Origin: Peribacillus loiseleuriae
GTDB taxonomy: Bacteria > Bacillota > Bacilli > Bacillales > DSM-1321
Direction of reading: 5' to 3'
Assembly (NCBI RefSeq): GCF_001183985.1
Contig: NZ_LFZW01000001.1
Coordinates: 1,767,812-1,831,811 of the forward strand
Length of the DNA: 64,000 bases
Shown here piece after piece: positions 20,308 to 27,740 of this stretch (its first letter is position 1; each line of letters opens with the position of its first letter). The notes beneath the pieces are model-generated. The model searched no databases. It was not told the origin of the DNA and saw only the letters and a program-made list of their open reading frames with translations. The translations under genes and the position numbers were made by a program.

Positions 20308-20712
20308 ATGAGTAGTAGCAACATTCGGCGTTCGATGCCTCTTTTCTCAATTGGAATTGTCATGCAGCTTACCGAATTGTCCGCTCGTCAAATTCGTTAT
20401 TACGAAGAGCATCAATTAATTACTCCTATGAGAACAGATGGAAATAGGCGACTGTTTTCCTTGAATGACATAGATCGTCTCTTAGAGATAAAAGATCTAC
20501 TAGAACAAGGTGTCAACTTAGCCGGTATTAAAAAACTTATAATTGTAAATGAAACGGAATTTGTTTCGAATAAACCGATTCAGAAGTCAGAAGAAATTAG
20601 GAAAGATCTCAGTGACGGAGAATTGCGGAAGCTTTTAAAATCAGAACTTTTGCATGGTGGCAGACATCGCACAACGCTGCGTCAAGGAGATATGTCCAGA
20701 TTTTTTCATTAA
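20308..20712 (+). CDS. glnR: MerR-family nitrogen repressor GlnR
   Basis: Represses glnRA and other nitrogen genes when glutamine is plentiful, with glutamine synthetase as chaperone-like co-regulator. 134 aa with a winged HTH ([14 protein letters not shown]) and the regulatory C-terminal tail. ATG 20308 lies eight bases after AAGGAGGA; an in-frame ATG at 20299 overlaps the SD. Operon with glnA (38-bp gap). Confidence 0.96.
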   Translation: MSSSNIRRSMPLFSIGIVMQLTELSARQIRYYEEHQLITPMRTDGNRRLFSLNDIDRLLEIKDLLEQGVNLAGIKKLIIVNETEFVSNKPIQKSEEIRKDLSDGELRKLLKSELLHGGRHRTTLRQGDMSRFFH

Positions 20713-20750
20713 ATAAAATCAAAAAACAGAATTAAGAGAGGAAGTTGTTC

Positions 20751-22085
20751 ATGGTAAAGTATACTCGTGAAGATATTATTCGTTTGGCCAAAGAGGAAAA
20801 TGTGAAATATATCCGTCTTCAATTTACGGATATTCTAGGAACAGTTAAAAACGTAGAAATCCCAGTAAGCCAGTTAAATAAAGCACTAGATAATAAAATG
20901 ATGTTCGATGGTTCTTCAATTGAAGGGTTTGTGCGTATCGAAGAATCTGATATGTTATTACAACCAGACCTTAATACATGGGTGATTTTTCCGTGGACTT
21001 CAGAAAAAGGGAAAGTTGCACGTTTAATCTGTGATATATATACGACAGAAGGAACTCCTTTTAGTGGTGATCCACGTACCAATCTGAAACGAGTCCTAGC
21101 TGAAGCGAAAGAAATGGGCTTTACAGAGTTTAATCTTGGACCAGAGCCAGAATTCTTCCTATTCAAATTGGATGCGAATGGAGAACCTACACTTGAATTA
21201 AATGATAGAGGTGGTTATTTCGACCTTGCACCAACAGATTCAGGTGAAAATTGCCGTCGTGATATCGTACTTGAACTAGAAGAAATGGGCTTTGAAATAG
21301 AAGCTTCTCACCATGAAGTAGCACCAGGTCAGCATGAAATCGATTTTAAATATGCAGATGCCGTGAGTGCTTGTGATAATATTCAAACGTTCAAACTTGT
21401 AGTAAAAACAATTGCTCGTAAACATGGTTTGCATGCAACATTTATGCCAAAACCACTGTTCGGAGTAAGTGGATCTGGTATGCACTGTAACGTATCTTTA
21501 TTTAAAGATGGTGAGAATGCATTCTATGACAAATCAGGTAAACTTCAATTAAGTGAAACGGCTGAACAATTCATTGCAGGGATTATTAAGCATGCTCCGA
21601 ACTTTACTGCGGTAACGAATCCAACCGTTAACTCGTATAAACGTTTAGTACCGGGTTATGAAGCACCTTGCTATGTTGCGTGGTCAGCTCAGAACCGTAG
21701 CCCACTTGTGCGTATTCCGGCTTCTCGTGGAATAAGCACTCGTGTTGAAGTACGAAGTGTTGACCCAGCAGCTAATCCGTATTTAGCACTTGCTGTCATA
21801 CTGAAAGCAGGTCTTGATGGGATTAAGAATAAAATGACTCCACCAGCTCCGATTGACCGTAACATTTATGTAATGACTAAAGAAGAACGCGAAGAAAATG
21901 GTATCGTAGATCTTCCTGCAACATTATATGCTGCGTTAGAAAGATTAAAAGAAGATGAAGTGATTATGGGGGCTTTAGGCGATCACTTATTAGAGCATTT
22001 CATCGAAGCGAAAGAGATTGAGTGGGATATGTTTAGAACGCAAGTTCACCCATGGGAACGCGAACAATACATGAACATGTACTAA
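20751..22085 (+). CDS. glnA: Glutamine synthetase type I
   Basis: Makes glutamine from glutamate, ammonia and ATP and, when feedback-inhibited, signals to GlnR and TnrA. 444 aa, the GSI-alpha length without adenylylation insert. Motifs [24 protein letters not shown] and [10 protein letters not shown] are present. The prophage begins just after its terminator, so the coding sequence is unaffected. Confidence 0.98.
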   Translation: MVKYTREDIIRLAKEENVKYIRLQFTDILGTVKNVEIPVSQLNKALDNKMMFDGSSIEGFVRIEESDMLLQPDLNTWVIFPWTSEKGKVARLICDIYTTEGTPFSGDPRTNLKRVLAEAKEMGFTEFNLGPEPEFFLFKLDANGEPTLELNDRGGYFDLAPTDSGENCRRDIVLELEEMGFEIEASHHEVAPGQHEIDFKYADAVSACDNIQTFKLVVKTIARKHGLHATFMPKPLFGVSGSGMHCNVSLFKDGENAFYDKSGKLQLSETAEQFIAGIIKHAPNFTAVTNPTVNSYKRLVPGYEAPCYVAWSAQNRSPLVRIPASRGISTRVEVRSVDPAANPYLALAVILKAGLDGIKNKMTPPAPIDRNIYVMTKEEREENGIVDLPATLYAALERLKEDEVIMGALGDHLLEHFIEAKEIEWDMFRTQVHPWEREQYMNMY

Positions 22086-22092
22086 GAGTTAG

Positions 22093-22127
22093 AACCCTTG
22101 ATATCATTGGTATCAAGGGTTTTGTTT
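22093..22127 (+). terminator. glnA terminator
   Basis: AACCCTTGATA / TATCAAGGGTT 11-bp stem followed by TTGTTT. Confidence 0.85.
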
Positions 22128-22177
22128 ATCGGGCGTTTTTCGAGCTGTTTACTCGATTTTATAAAACGCCCGATAAA
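22125..22177 (-). terminator. Integrase terminator / left attachment region candidate
   Basis: Perfect 15-bp inverted repeat (22125-22139 with 22163-22177) with an inner CGAG/CTCG stem, 20 bases after the integrase stop in the minus direction. A third CCCGAT motif follows at 22181. It would end the leftward transcript. attL must lie in or very near this segment, but the core cannot be fixed without attR. Confidence 0.55.
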
Positions 22178-22198
22178 TGCCCGATTTTTTTTAAAAAA

Positions 22199-23356
22199 TT
22201 ATTCGAGGACATTTTTCATATATTCCTCAAATTTGTTCATTCTATCTTTCTCAATTGTTTTACTGATATGTGAATAGACATCTGCTGTGATCTGCATACT
22301 TCCGTGACCTAAGCGTTCTTGTAGATATTTCATATCTGTGCCTGCTTCCAATTGTAAAACTGCGTGTGTGTGTCTTAAAGAGTGAATAGGAAGAGAGGAT
22401 AACCCACACTTTTTTAAAATCCTAGAAAATGAATTAAATAAACTTGATTTTGGCATGTAATTTCCATCGTCTCTGCAAAGCACTAAATTTAAGTCAAAAT
22501 GATAATTTTCATTTAATATCGTCTTATTTTGGTTCTGATATTTTTGATGGAATCGAAGATCGTTAGCAAGTGCCTGGCTAATTGTGATGACGCGTTTTGA
22601 ATGATAGGTCTTTACGTTTCCAAACATTTCATCTGGATTTTTAGAAGCTTCTTTGAAATCTAAAGATTTATTAATATTGATTGTCTGTTCTTTCAAATCG
22701 ACATCCATCCACTGTAAGGCAGCTGCTTCACCTTTTCTCATTCCGGTTTCAATTAAGAGTTTGTAAAACATCCAATAAATGTACCCATATTCATAGGATG
22801 CTTTTAAAAAATCAGAAATGTGTTCTGATTCGATAAACTGTAATTCTTGCTCTTTTTTTTCACCTTTTATTTCTACTCCAACACAAGGATTTTTTTCGAT
22901 TTTCCCTAACGTTTTAGCCTTTTCAAACGAGTTGAACATGGTACCGTGGACAATTTCAACTGTTCGCTTACTATACTCAAGCTTTGTAAGATGGTTGATA
23001 AATTTTTGATACATTAAAGGCTTAACATCTTTTAATAAGATATTTTTAAAATAGGGAATAATGTGATTTTTGACGTTACGCTCGTGTATTTCAAACGTGT
23101 TTTTAGCCACAGTTCCTTTTTTATATTCTAATAGCCATGTTTCTAACCATATTTTCAATGATTCATCCGTTATTTCAAGACCTTCACGAATTCTTCTTTC
23201 TTCATTTTCTGCTGCTAACTTTGCTTCCGTTTTCCCTAGAAAACCTCTTTTGGATTTTTCTCTAGTTTTTCGCGTGATTGGATCTTGATAATAGATTCGA
23301 TATTCCCAAAAATCCTTATTCGAACCTTTCTTTTTATACTTATGAAACGTCGCCAT
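22199..23356 (-). CDS. int: Tyrosine-type phage integrase
   Basis: Site-specific recombinase for prophage integration and excision, 385 aa. An N-terminal arm-binding (AP2-like) domain (FWEYRIYYQDPITRK) precedes a SAM-like core-binding domain and the catalytic domain. Catalytic residues are visible: Arg in ETGMRKGEAAAL, HxxR in IHSLRHTHA, His in LGHGS and the Tyr nucleophile in DVYSHIS. ATG 23356 (MATFHKYKKK) has SD GAGGAGATG; an upstream in-frame start does not. Its stop lies 114 bp from the glnA stop, the usual place for the int gene of an integrated prophage. Confidence 0.95.
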   Translation of the reverse strand: MATFHKYKKKGSNKDFWEYRIYYQDPITRKTREKSKRGFLGKTEAKLAAENEERRIREGLEITDESLKIWLETWLLEYKKGTVAKNTFEIHERNVKNHIIPYFKNILLKDVKPLMYQKFINHLTKLEYSKRTVEIVHGTMFNSFEKAKTLGKIEKNPCVGVEIKGEKKEQELQFIESEHISDFLKASYEYGYIYWMFYKLLIETGMRKGEAAALQWMDVDLKEQTININKSLDFKEASKNPDEMFGNVKTYHSKRVITISQALANDLRFHQKYQNQNKTILNENYHFDLNLVLCRDDGNYMPKSSLFNSFSRILKKCGLSSLPIHSLRHTHAVLQLEAGTDMKYLQERLGHGSMQITADVYSHISKTIEKDRMNKFEEYMKNVLE

Positions 23357-23392
23357 TATTTCATCTCCTCTCAAAGAATGGATACTCCTCAT

Positions 23393-23899
23393 TCATACCT
23401 TATATGTATAAGTGGTTTCGGCTATTCTATTCATACGGCGGTTTTGAATTTGTTCAAGTCGTTTAAAGCACAGGTCATCCGTTACTTTAAACAAATGGAC
23501 CATTTGATCAATAACATAAGGATCATCCACATCAATGAATTGCAACATGTGATGTGGAATAGCTGCATAGAGGACAAAATGCTGAGCATCCCATTCTTGC
23601 AGCTCACGGAACGCATGCGGCATCATGCTTTGAACACCTGTATGCCGCAATATATGGCACAATTCGTGAAAGAACATCTCGCGTTGCATTTCTTTTGTAG
23701 TCCTATTGTCAACAGTAATACCTATATAGTTTCCATTGACTTGAAAATAGGAAGGTAACGGTTTTCGGTGGATAAAAATTCGATAATACCTTGCTATGTA
23801 TTCCTCGCTAATTTGTCTAGGGTGTCTAATTCTTAGTGCAGTATAAAAATGTGTAACCCAATCTTCCAGAACTGTTGTAGGATAATTCGACAGGTTCAA
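23393..23899 (-). CDS. ImmA/IrrE-family metallopeptidase
   Basis: Zinc peptidase of the ICEBs1 ImmA type, which cleaves the cognate repressor during induction. HELCHILRH supplies the HExxH zinc site, with a downstream acidic segment (LQEWDAQHF). 168 aa from a TTG at 23899 with SD AGAGGTGAT. It lies between int and the repressor gene, the normal place for this function. The repressor at 23,979-24,392 is the likely substrate (inference). Confidence 0.88.
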   Translation of the reverse strand: MNLSNYPTTVLEDWVTHFYTALRIRHPRQISEEYIARYYRIFIHRKPLPSYFQVNGNYIGITVDNRTTKEMQREMFFHELCHILRHTGVQSMMPHAFRELQEWDAQHFVLYAAIPHHMLQFIDVDDPYVIDQMVHLFKVTDDLCFKRLEQIQNRRMNRIAETTYTYKV

Positions 23900-23978
23900 T
23901 CTTATCACCTCTAAAACCATTATACGAATATATGTTCCTTTTTACAATAAAAAGAAAATGCCCAAATTATAGGCATAT

Positions 23979-24392
23979 TTATTTTCCCTCTTCATTCCGT
24001 TCCTTCGCCTTCTGAGCAACCCATTCAAAATGTCGTCTAATCTCGTCCAGATCCTCAGCGCTTAAATTCTTCCACTTCTCGACATCAAAGAATCCCAATT
24101 GCTCGATACCAAATTCTTTAATCATCGCATTAATTTCTTTTAAAGAATCTAATTCGTCATCTGTAGAAGGGGGAGAGAAGTCTTTATCGATACCAGTAAT
24201 TAAATAATCTGTAGTAATACCATATAGTTTTGATATCTTAGCAAGCATATCTTTATCAGGTGTTCTGATTCCATATTCCCAATTGGCGTATGTAGAGACA
24301 GTTTTCATACCTAATCTTCTTGCGACCTCAGTCTTTGTCCATCCCTTTTTTTCTCTTAAGTTTTCAAGTATTTTTGGAGTTAAATTACTCAT
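23979..24392 (-). CDS. CI-like HTH repressor
   Basis: 137 aa. An N-terminal XRE HTH (about residues 5-62, TKTEVARRLGMKTVSTYANW) is followed by an acidic helical tail without a LexA-type protease domain. This fits a repressor inactivated by the neighbouring ImmA-type peptidase rather than by self-cleavage. ATG 24392 follows AAGGTG. It diverges from the early rightward operon across a region with repeated operators. Confidence 0.88.
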   Translation of the reverse strand: MSNLTPKILENLREKKGWTKTEVARRLGMKTVSTYANWEYGIRTPDKDMLAKISKLYGITTDYLITGIDKDFSPPSTDDELDSLKEINAMIKEFGIEQLGFFDVEKWKNLSAEDLDEIRRHFEWVAQKAKERNEEGK

Positions 24393-24433
24393 ATTCCACA
24401 CCTTAATTGAGTTTTATATAAATCTTATCATTT

Positions 24434-24538
24434 TTTACACGCATTAGATAAAAAGTTACACAAAAAGAATAAGAAATAGTTGACTTACACTTAAAGGGTA
24501 ACTTATAATACAAATAAGAGTTACACATATTGAGTAAT
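24434..24538. promoter_or_regulatory. Four tandem 19-bp repressor operators
   Basis: Sites at 24434-24452, 24455-24473, 24484-24502 and 24520-24538 share gTTACACnnAAAGaGTAAc, an imperfect inverted repeat (GTTAC/GTAAC). TTACAC is invariant at positions 2-7 and TAA at positions 16-18. The third site lies in the spacer of the rightward promoter and the fourth covers its start, as repression of the lytic promoter would need. A fifth copy is at 24748-24766. Confidence 0.8.
24480..24509 (+). promoter_or_regulatory. Rightward early promoter
   Basis: TTGACT (24480-24485), 18-bp spacer and TATAAT (24504-24509). Overlapped by operator copies. Drives the cro-like gene and the early operon. Confidence 0.75.
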
Positions 24539-24550
24539 AGAGGTGATTAA

Positions 24551-24796
24551 ATGACCCTTCATAAATTAAGAAATATTCGTTTATCTCAAGGTAGATCTCA
24601 AACATTTATGGCAAAAAAACTTGGCTATAAATCTGTTAGTGGGTATGCAAATATTGAGATGGGTAGAACAAAACCAAGTTTGATTATGGCTAAAAATATT
24701 TCTGAAATACTACAGGTTGATGTGAATGAGCTTTTTTTTGAACAAAAGTTACACGTAAAGAGTAACCTTTGGTTGGGTTCAGCTGGCAAACAGTGA
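24551..24796 (+). CDS. Cro-like HTH protein
   Basis: 81-aa XRE-family DNA-binding protein (TFMAKKLGYKSVSGYANIEM, then the NISEILQVDVNELF tail usual for this fold). First gene of the rightward operon, divergent from the CI-like gene, so a Cro-type role is likely. SD AGAGGTGA. The last 50 bases of the gene contain a fifth operator copy. Confidence 0.85.
   Translation: MTLHKLRNIRLSQGRSQTFMAKKLGYKSVSGYANIEMGRTKPSLIMAKNISEILQVDVNELFFEQKLHVKSNLWLGSAGKQ
24748..24766. promoter_or_regulatory. Fifth repressor operator, inside the cro-like gene
   Basis: GTTACACGTAAAGAGTAAC is the most symmetrical of the five 19-bp sites and lies about 200 bp downstream of the others, within codons for KLHVKSN. Suitable for a transcription roadblock or DNA looping. 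Confidence 0.7.
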
Positions 24797-24816
24797 TACA
24801 GAAGGAGGAAATGCTT

Positions 24817-25000
24817 ATGAGCGATCACGCGTATTACAGCACCTTCTACGACCTTTTATCAAAATTGTATAGTAGCACATTATCTTGAATCTGATCGCAA
24901 CTATGAACGTCAGGATGCGGTCAGTGATTTATTAGAAATTATCCATCTGATGGAGTGTAACAAAAATATCTTGCAGAAAGAAGGGAAAGCAAATGCTTAA
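24817..25000 (+). pseudogene. Small early phage gene with a +1 frameshift
   Basis: The ATG at 24817 has a perfect SD (GAAGGAGGAA), but its frame closes at 24888. The neighbouring frame is open from 24820 to the stop at 24998-25000. It encodes ITRITAPSTTFYQNCIVAHY followed by a helical acidic part, and it overlaps the next gene by the usual few bases. Removing one base near 24823 joins SD, ATG and long frame into a 60-aa protein. Either a disabling insertion or a sequencing error. Function unknown. Confidence 0.65.
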
Positions 25001-25262
25001 TATTCAAATTGATGAACAAATGGTCGAGAAAACGTTTCTTACAGAGTTGAAAAAGCGCCTTGATCAACTTCAGAATAAGCAAACCTTTTGGGACATGAAA
25101 GAGCTTTGCCGACAAACAAACATGAGCGAGAACAGCATTAAGGAAAAATTCTTTTTTGATACACGTTTTCCAAAATATAAAATTGGTGGGAAGTGGTACT
25201 TCCCAACTGCAGAAGCTGAATCGTTTTTGCTTATGTGGATTAAAGAACAGCCAACCCATTAA
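24993..25262 (+). CDS. DUF771-type phage early protein
   Basis: 89 aa. Resembles the DUF771 proteins common in the early region of Bacillus and Streptococcus temperate phages. The central part (WDMKELCRQTNMSENSIKEK) looks like an excisionase/MerR-type winged helix, followed by FPKYKIGGKWYFP. Overlaps the preceding frame by eight bases. Possibly a DNA-binding regulator. Confidence 0.7.
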   Translation: MLNIQIDEQMVEKTFLTELKKRLDQLQNKQTFWDMKELCRQTNMSENSIKEKFFFDTRFPKYKIGGKWYFPTAEAESFLLMWIKEQPTH

Positions 25263-25291
25263 CAAATGAACCAACTCTAGGGAGGTTATGT

Positions 25292-25519
25292 ATGAGCATG
25301 ATGTTAAGCAAGGGTGAACAAACTCGTTTACGGATAGGTGTATCACGCCGAGTATTCCAATTTACGAAGGACAAGAAAGAAGCTGCCAGGCTTTTCGAAA
25401 ACTTGTTTCACGATATTAAAGAACATTTCGGCGTTACAAGCTATAAAGAAGTAGATCGACGATACCTTTTATCTGCTATTAGATTCATAGAAAACTGGGT
25501 GCCGAAGAAAGCTTCTTAA
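25292..25519 (+). CDS. ORF6C-domain protein (antirepressor C-terminal type)
   Basis: 75 aa. ARLFENLFHDIKEHFGV-TSYKEVDRRYLLSAIRFIENW matches the pattern of the ORF6C domain that usually forms the C-terminus of phage antirepressors. Here it stands alone without an ORF6N or Bro domain. SD AGGGAGG. Confidence 0.65.
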   Translation: MSMMLSKGEQTRLRIGVSRRVFQFTKDKKEAARLFENLFHDIKEHFGVTSYKEVDRRYLLSAIRFIENWVPKKAS

Positions 25520-25569
25520 CTATAATACTAGCAAGTTTTACCAAGTAATAGTATTCCAGATGAAATGTG

Positions 25570-25590
25570 ATTATTCCAATTTGGAATAAT
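25570..25590. promoter_or_regulatory. 21-bp perfect palindrome before an HTH gene
   Basis: ATTATTCCAA-T-TTGGAATAAT, located 21 bp before the ATG of the following XRE gene and downstream of the ORF6C stop. Probably an operator for that protein (inference). Confidence 0.6.
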
Positions 25591-25611
25591 TGAGAAAGAG
25601 TGGTGATACAT

Positions 25612-25881
25612 ATGAGCTTAAATTTCGGGTTAGTGTTGCAGGCTTGTAGGAAAAAGGCTGGTTTCTCTCAAGAAGAAATGGGGCATCAATTGAATCTTTC
25701 GCAATCTGCTGTTTCTAAAATGGAGACAGAACGAAAGGTGCCAGATATGCCAACCTTCATGGAATGGGTACGGGTTACTAATGCGCAAGAAGTGGCAGTC
25801 GCATTCCTATATGGAATGGACGGAATCACAATGATTCACCAGTTATTACCGTTGATAGGAGGATTAGTTTTATGGTTTTAA
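25612..25881 (+). CDS. XRE-family HTH protein with hydrophobic C-terminus
   Basis: 89 aa. HTH in residues 4-60 (CRKKAGFSQEEMGHQLNLSQ, SAVSKMETERKVPD). The C-terminal 30 residues are hydrophobic (EVAVAFLYGMDGITMIHQLL). ATG 25612 follows AGAGTGGTGAT. A perfect palindrome lies just upstream. Resembles the second HTH gene seen in early regions of Bacillus phages. Confidence 0.75.
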   Translation: MSLNFGLVLQACRKKAGFSQEEMGHQLNLSQSAVSKMETERKVPDMPTFMEWVRVTNAQEVAVAFLYGMDGITMIHQLLPLIGGLVLWF

Positions 25882-26144
25882 CAAGAATGAGTTTTTTGCC
25901 AGAGGATAATAAGTCGGCAGTTATGGAATATCGTTGCATTAATACTTGCTATAGCCGTATCGAAGAGTCTGTTTTTAAAGGGGATTTTGAAGAAGCAAAA
26001 CGTACTACACGTGACCTTCTTAATTCGATTCGTGAAATTGAAAGACTACATGAAAGAAAAAAGAAGCTTGATCGTAAGGCTGAACTTGTTCGCATAATGG
26101 CAGCAAGAGGGATACATATAGAATTGGTGGTTAGGACTTCATGA
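25872..26144 (+). CDS. Hypothetical early phage protein
   Basis: 90 aa, mostly helical and charged (ESVFKGDFEEAKRTTRDLLN, ERKKKLDRKAELVRIMAARG). Overlaps the previous gene by ten bases and has its own SD (ATAGGAGGA). I do not recognise a family. Confidence 0.65.
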   Translation: MVLTRMSFLPEDNKSAVMEYRCINTCYSRIEESVFKGDFEEAKRTTRDLLNSIREIERLHERKKKLDRKAELVRIMAARGIHIELVVRTS

Positions 26145-26167
26145 TTTCTTAAGGAAGGAGTGGTTTT

Positions 26168-26323
26168 ATGAAAATCACGGCTGAAGAATGGCTACGCCTG
26201 TCAGGGGTGACAAAGCAATTCTTATTAAAAAAGATCACAAAAAAAAGCAGTGAGCTGCAACTCACCACTCTTAAAAACTTATTAAATATTAGATGGTCTA
26301 ATTATAGCATATTTCTCTGCTGA
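26168..26323 (+). CDS. Small hypothetical phage protein
   Basis: 51 codons starting MKITAEEWLRLSGVTKQFLL, after a perfect AAGGAAGGAG. The N-terminus is plausible as a small HTH-like phage peptide. The second half overlaps a hairpin (GTGAG/CTCAC near 26250-26263), so the end of this gene could double as leader RNA for the next. Confidence 0.5.
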   Translation: MKITAEEWLRLSGVTKQFLLKKITKKSSELQLTTLKNLLNIRWSNYSIFLC

Positions 26324-26344
26324 AGAAAAGGAGCTAGATTCTGA

Positions 26345-26518
26345 ATGTTAGGTGATCAAAGTCCTCGTCATGTTGTGTTTCCTAAGCGTTTAGGGGAGCG
26401 AGCTGATGACGAGGAACATCTAAACAGACTCGTTGTTGAATACATTATGGTCCGTTATCCAGATTACAGGGTTATCAACATAAAAGATGGATTTGCTATC
26501 TGTAATAAAAATTATTAG
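26345..26518 (+). CDS. Small hypothetical phage protein
   Basis: 57 aa (starts MLGDQSPRHVVFPKRLGERA), SD AAAGGAG. Compact alpha/beta composition with a C-terminal strand-like part (YRVINIKDGFAICNKNY). Position before the replisome organiser suggests an early gene; function unknown. Confidence 0.55.
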   Translation: MLGDQSPRHVVFPKRLGERADDEEHLNRLVVEYIMVRYPDYRVINIKDGFAICNKNY

Positions 26519-26536
26519 CAAGGAGGCGAGTTGGTA

Positions 26537-27379
26537 ATGGCCAGACCAAAAAAAGAGGGTATGGATTATTTCCCTCACGATACTGATGCGGTAAACGATG
26601 AAAAAATTGAAGCTTTACGTTTCTTGTATGGAAACGATGGATACGCCTTCTATTTCATCCTGCTTGAACGGATTTATCGAGCAAAAGAATTTGAGTTAGA
26701 TGTTTCTGACGCAGAAACTATTCAGATACTTTGCAGAAAAATTGGTGTAAACGAGGAAAAATTTCATCAGATTTTAGAAACATCTTTGAAGCGAAGTTGT
26801 TTTGATAGAGTCGCTTATGAAGAAAAACGTGTTCTTACATCTACTGGAATTAAAAATCGAGCATCTATTGTTGTTGAGAAACGAGTGATGATGCGTGACA
26901 AATATCAAAAATCCAAAGATGTTTCTGACGCAGAAACTAGTGAAGAAACCAAGGTAGAAACGTCACAAAGTAAAGTAAAGAAAAGAAAAGAAAAGGAAAG
27001 GAATAAAAACAATATACCCGAACAAATTAAAAATTTGCGTCTCAGGTATTCCGAAACTCAATTAAAGGTCATTGATGATTATCTTGAAATAATTCGCCAT
27101 ACAAGAGTCAGTGCTAAGATTTCTGAATCTGTCATTTTGAAGATGTACCAAGATTGGGACAAGTACCCAACAATCTGTGTAGAGTACGGTCTAAAGACCC
27201 ATACCGACAATCCAGCTTTTCACTCAAAAAAAGAGAATTATACAATCGGGATTATTAGAAATACCACTGCTGACGAAGCTGCCGAGAAAATGAAACCTGC
27301 ATCGCCACAACGCCGAACAGGTACAGGCTTTAATAAAAACGTCGTTAACTTTACCGCGCTTGTCGGAAACGGAGGTTGA
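26537..27379 (+). CDS. Phage replisome organiser (DUF4373 / Lin1244-type N-terminal domain)
   Basis: 280 aa. The N-terminal part (MDYFPHDTDAVNDEKIEALR, GNDGYAFYFILLERIYR) is the winged-helix domain typical of Gram-positive phage replication initiators. A charged linker follows (KVKKRKEKERNKN), then a helical DnaD-like tail. Followed directly by a helicase loader and helicase, so it should open the phage origin and recruit them. ATG 26537 has SD AAGGAGG. Confidence 0.82.
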   Translation: MARPKKEGMDYFPHDTDAVNDEKIEALRFLYGNDGYAFYFILLERIYRAKEFELDVSDAETIQILCRKIGVNEEKFHQILETSLKRSCFDRVAYEEKRVLTSTGIKNRASIVVEKRVMMRDKYQKSKDVSDAETSEETKVETSQSKVKKRKEKERNKNNIPEQIKNLRLRYSETQLKVIDDYLEIIRHTRVSAKISESVILKMYQDWDKYPTICVEYGLKTHTDNPAFHSKKENYTIGIIRNTTADEAAEKMKPASPQRRTGTGFNKNVVNFTALVGNGG

Positions 27380-27381
27380 AC

Positions 27382-27738
27382 ATGGACAGAAAGCAGATTG
27401 CTATTTTACTAAACACAATCCAAGCGAGTTATCCCGGAAAATTTCAAGTTGAAGATCCAGTCGGACTTTTAAATTCTTGGGAACGAGTTCTACGAAAACA
27501 TGATTGTGAAAATGTAATGAAAAATTTCGAGCGTCACTTAGAAACCAATGTCTTTGCTCCCACTCTTGCTGACTTGGTTAAAGTAAGGCCACTAGATCGA
27601 TTGGGCGGAATTCCAAATGCCAACGAAACACTAGAGTATCTGAGTTTGCTAGATCGGCCCGAAGAACTCACTGAAAGTCAGCTGGTGTCCATCGAACAAT
27701 CAAAAGCAGAAATTCGCAGAATACTAGGGAGGGCTTAG
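27382..27738 (+). CDS. Helicase loader/inhibitor (SPP1 G39P-like)
   Basis: 118 aa. The N-terminal helical part (MDRKQIAILLNTIQASYPG, NSWERVLRKHD, LETNVFAPTLADLVKV) has the look of the G39P family, which binds and loads the phage DnaB-type helicase. SD GGAGG at six bases; gap to the organiser of two bases. Directly upstream of the helicase. Confidence 0.75.
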   Translation: MDRKQIAILLNTIQASYPGKFQVEDPVGLLNSWERVLRKHDCENVMKNFERHLETNVFAPTLADLVKVRPLDRLGGIPNANETLEYLSLLDRPEELTESQLVSIEQSKAEIRRILGRA

Positions 27739-27740
27739 TT

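Noticed and set aside
23285..23758. Plus-strand frame antisense to the ImmA-like gene
   Set aside because: No SD and no recognisable motifs; the minus-strand protein has an intact zinc site.
24939..25346. Minus-strand frame of 135 codons across the DUF771-type gene
   Set aside because: Antisense to two genes with SDs and operon overlaps; product has no domain signal.
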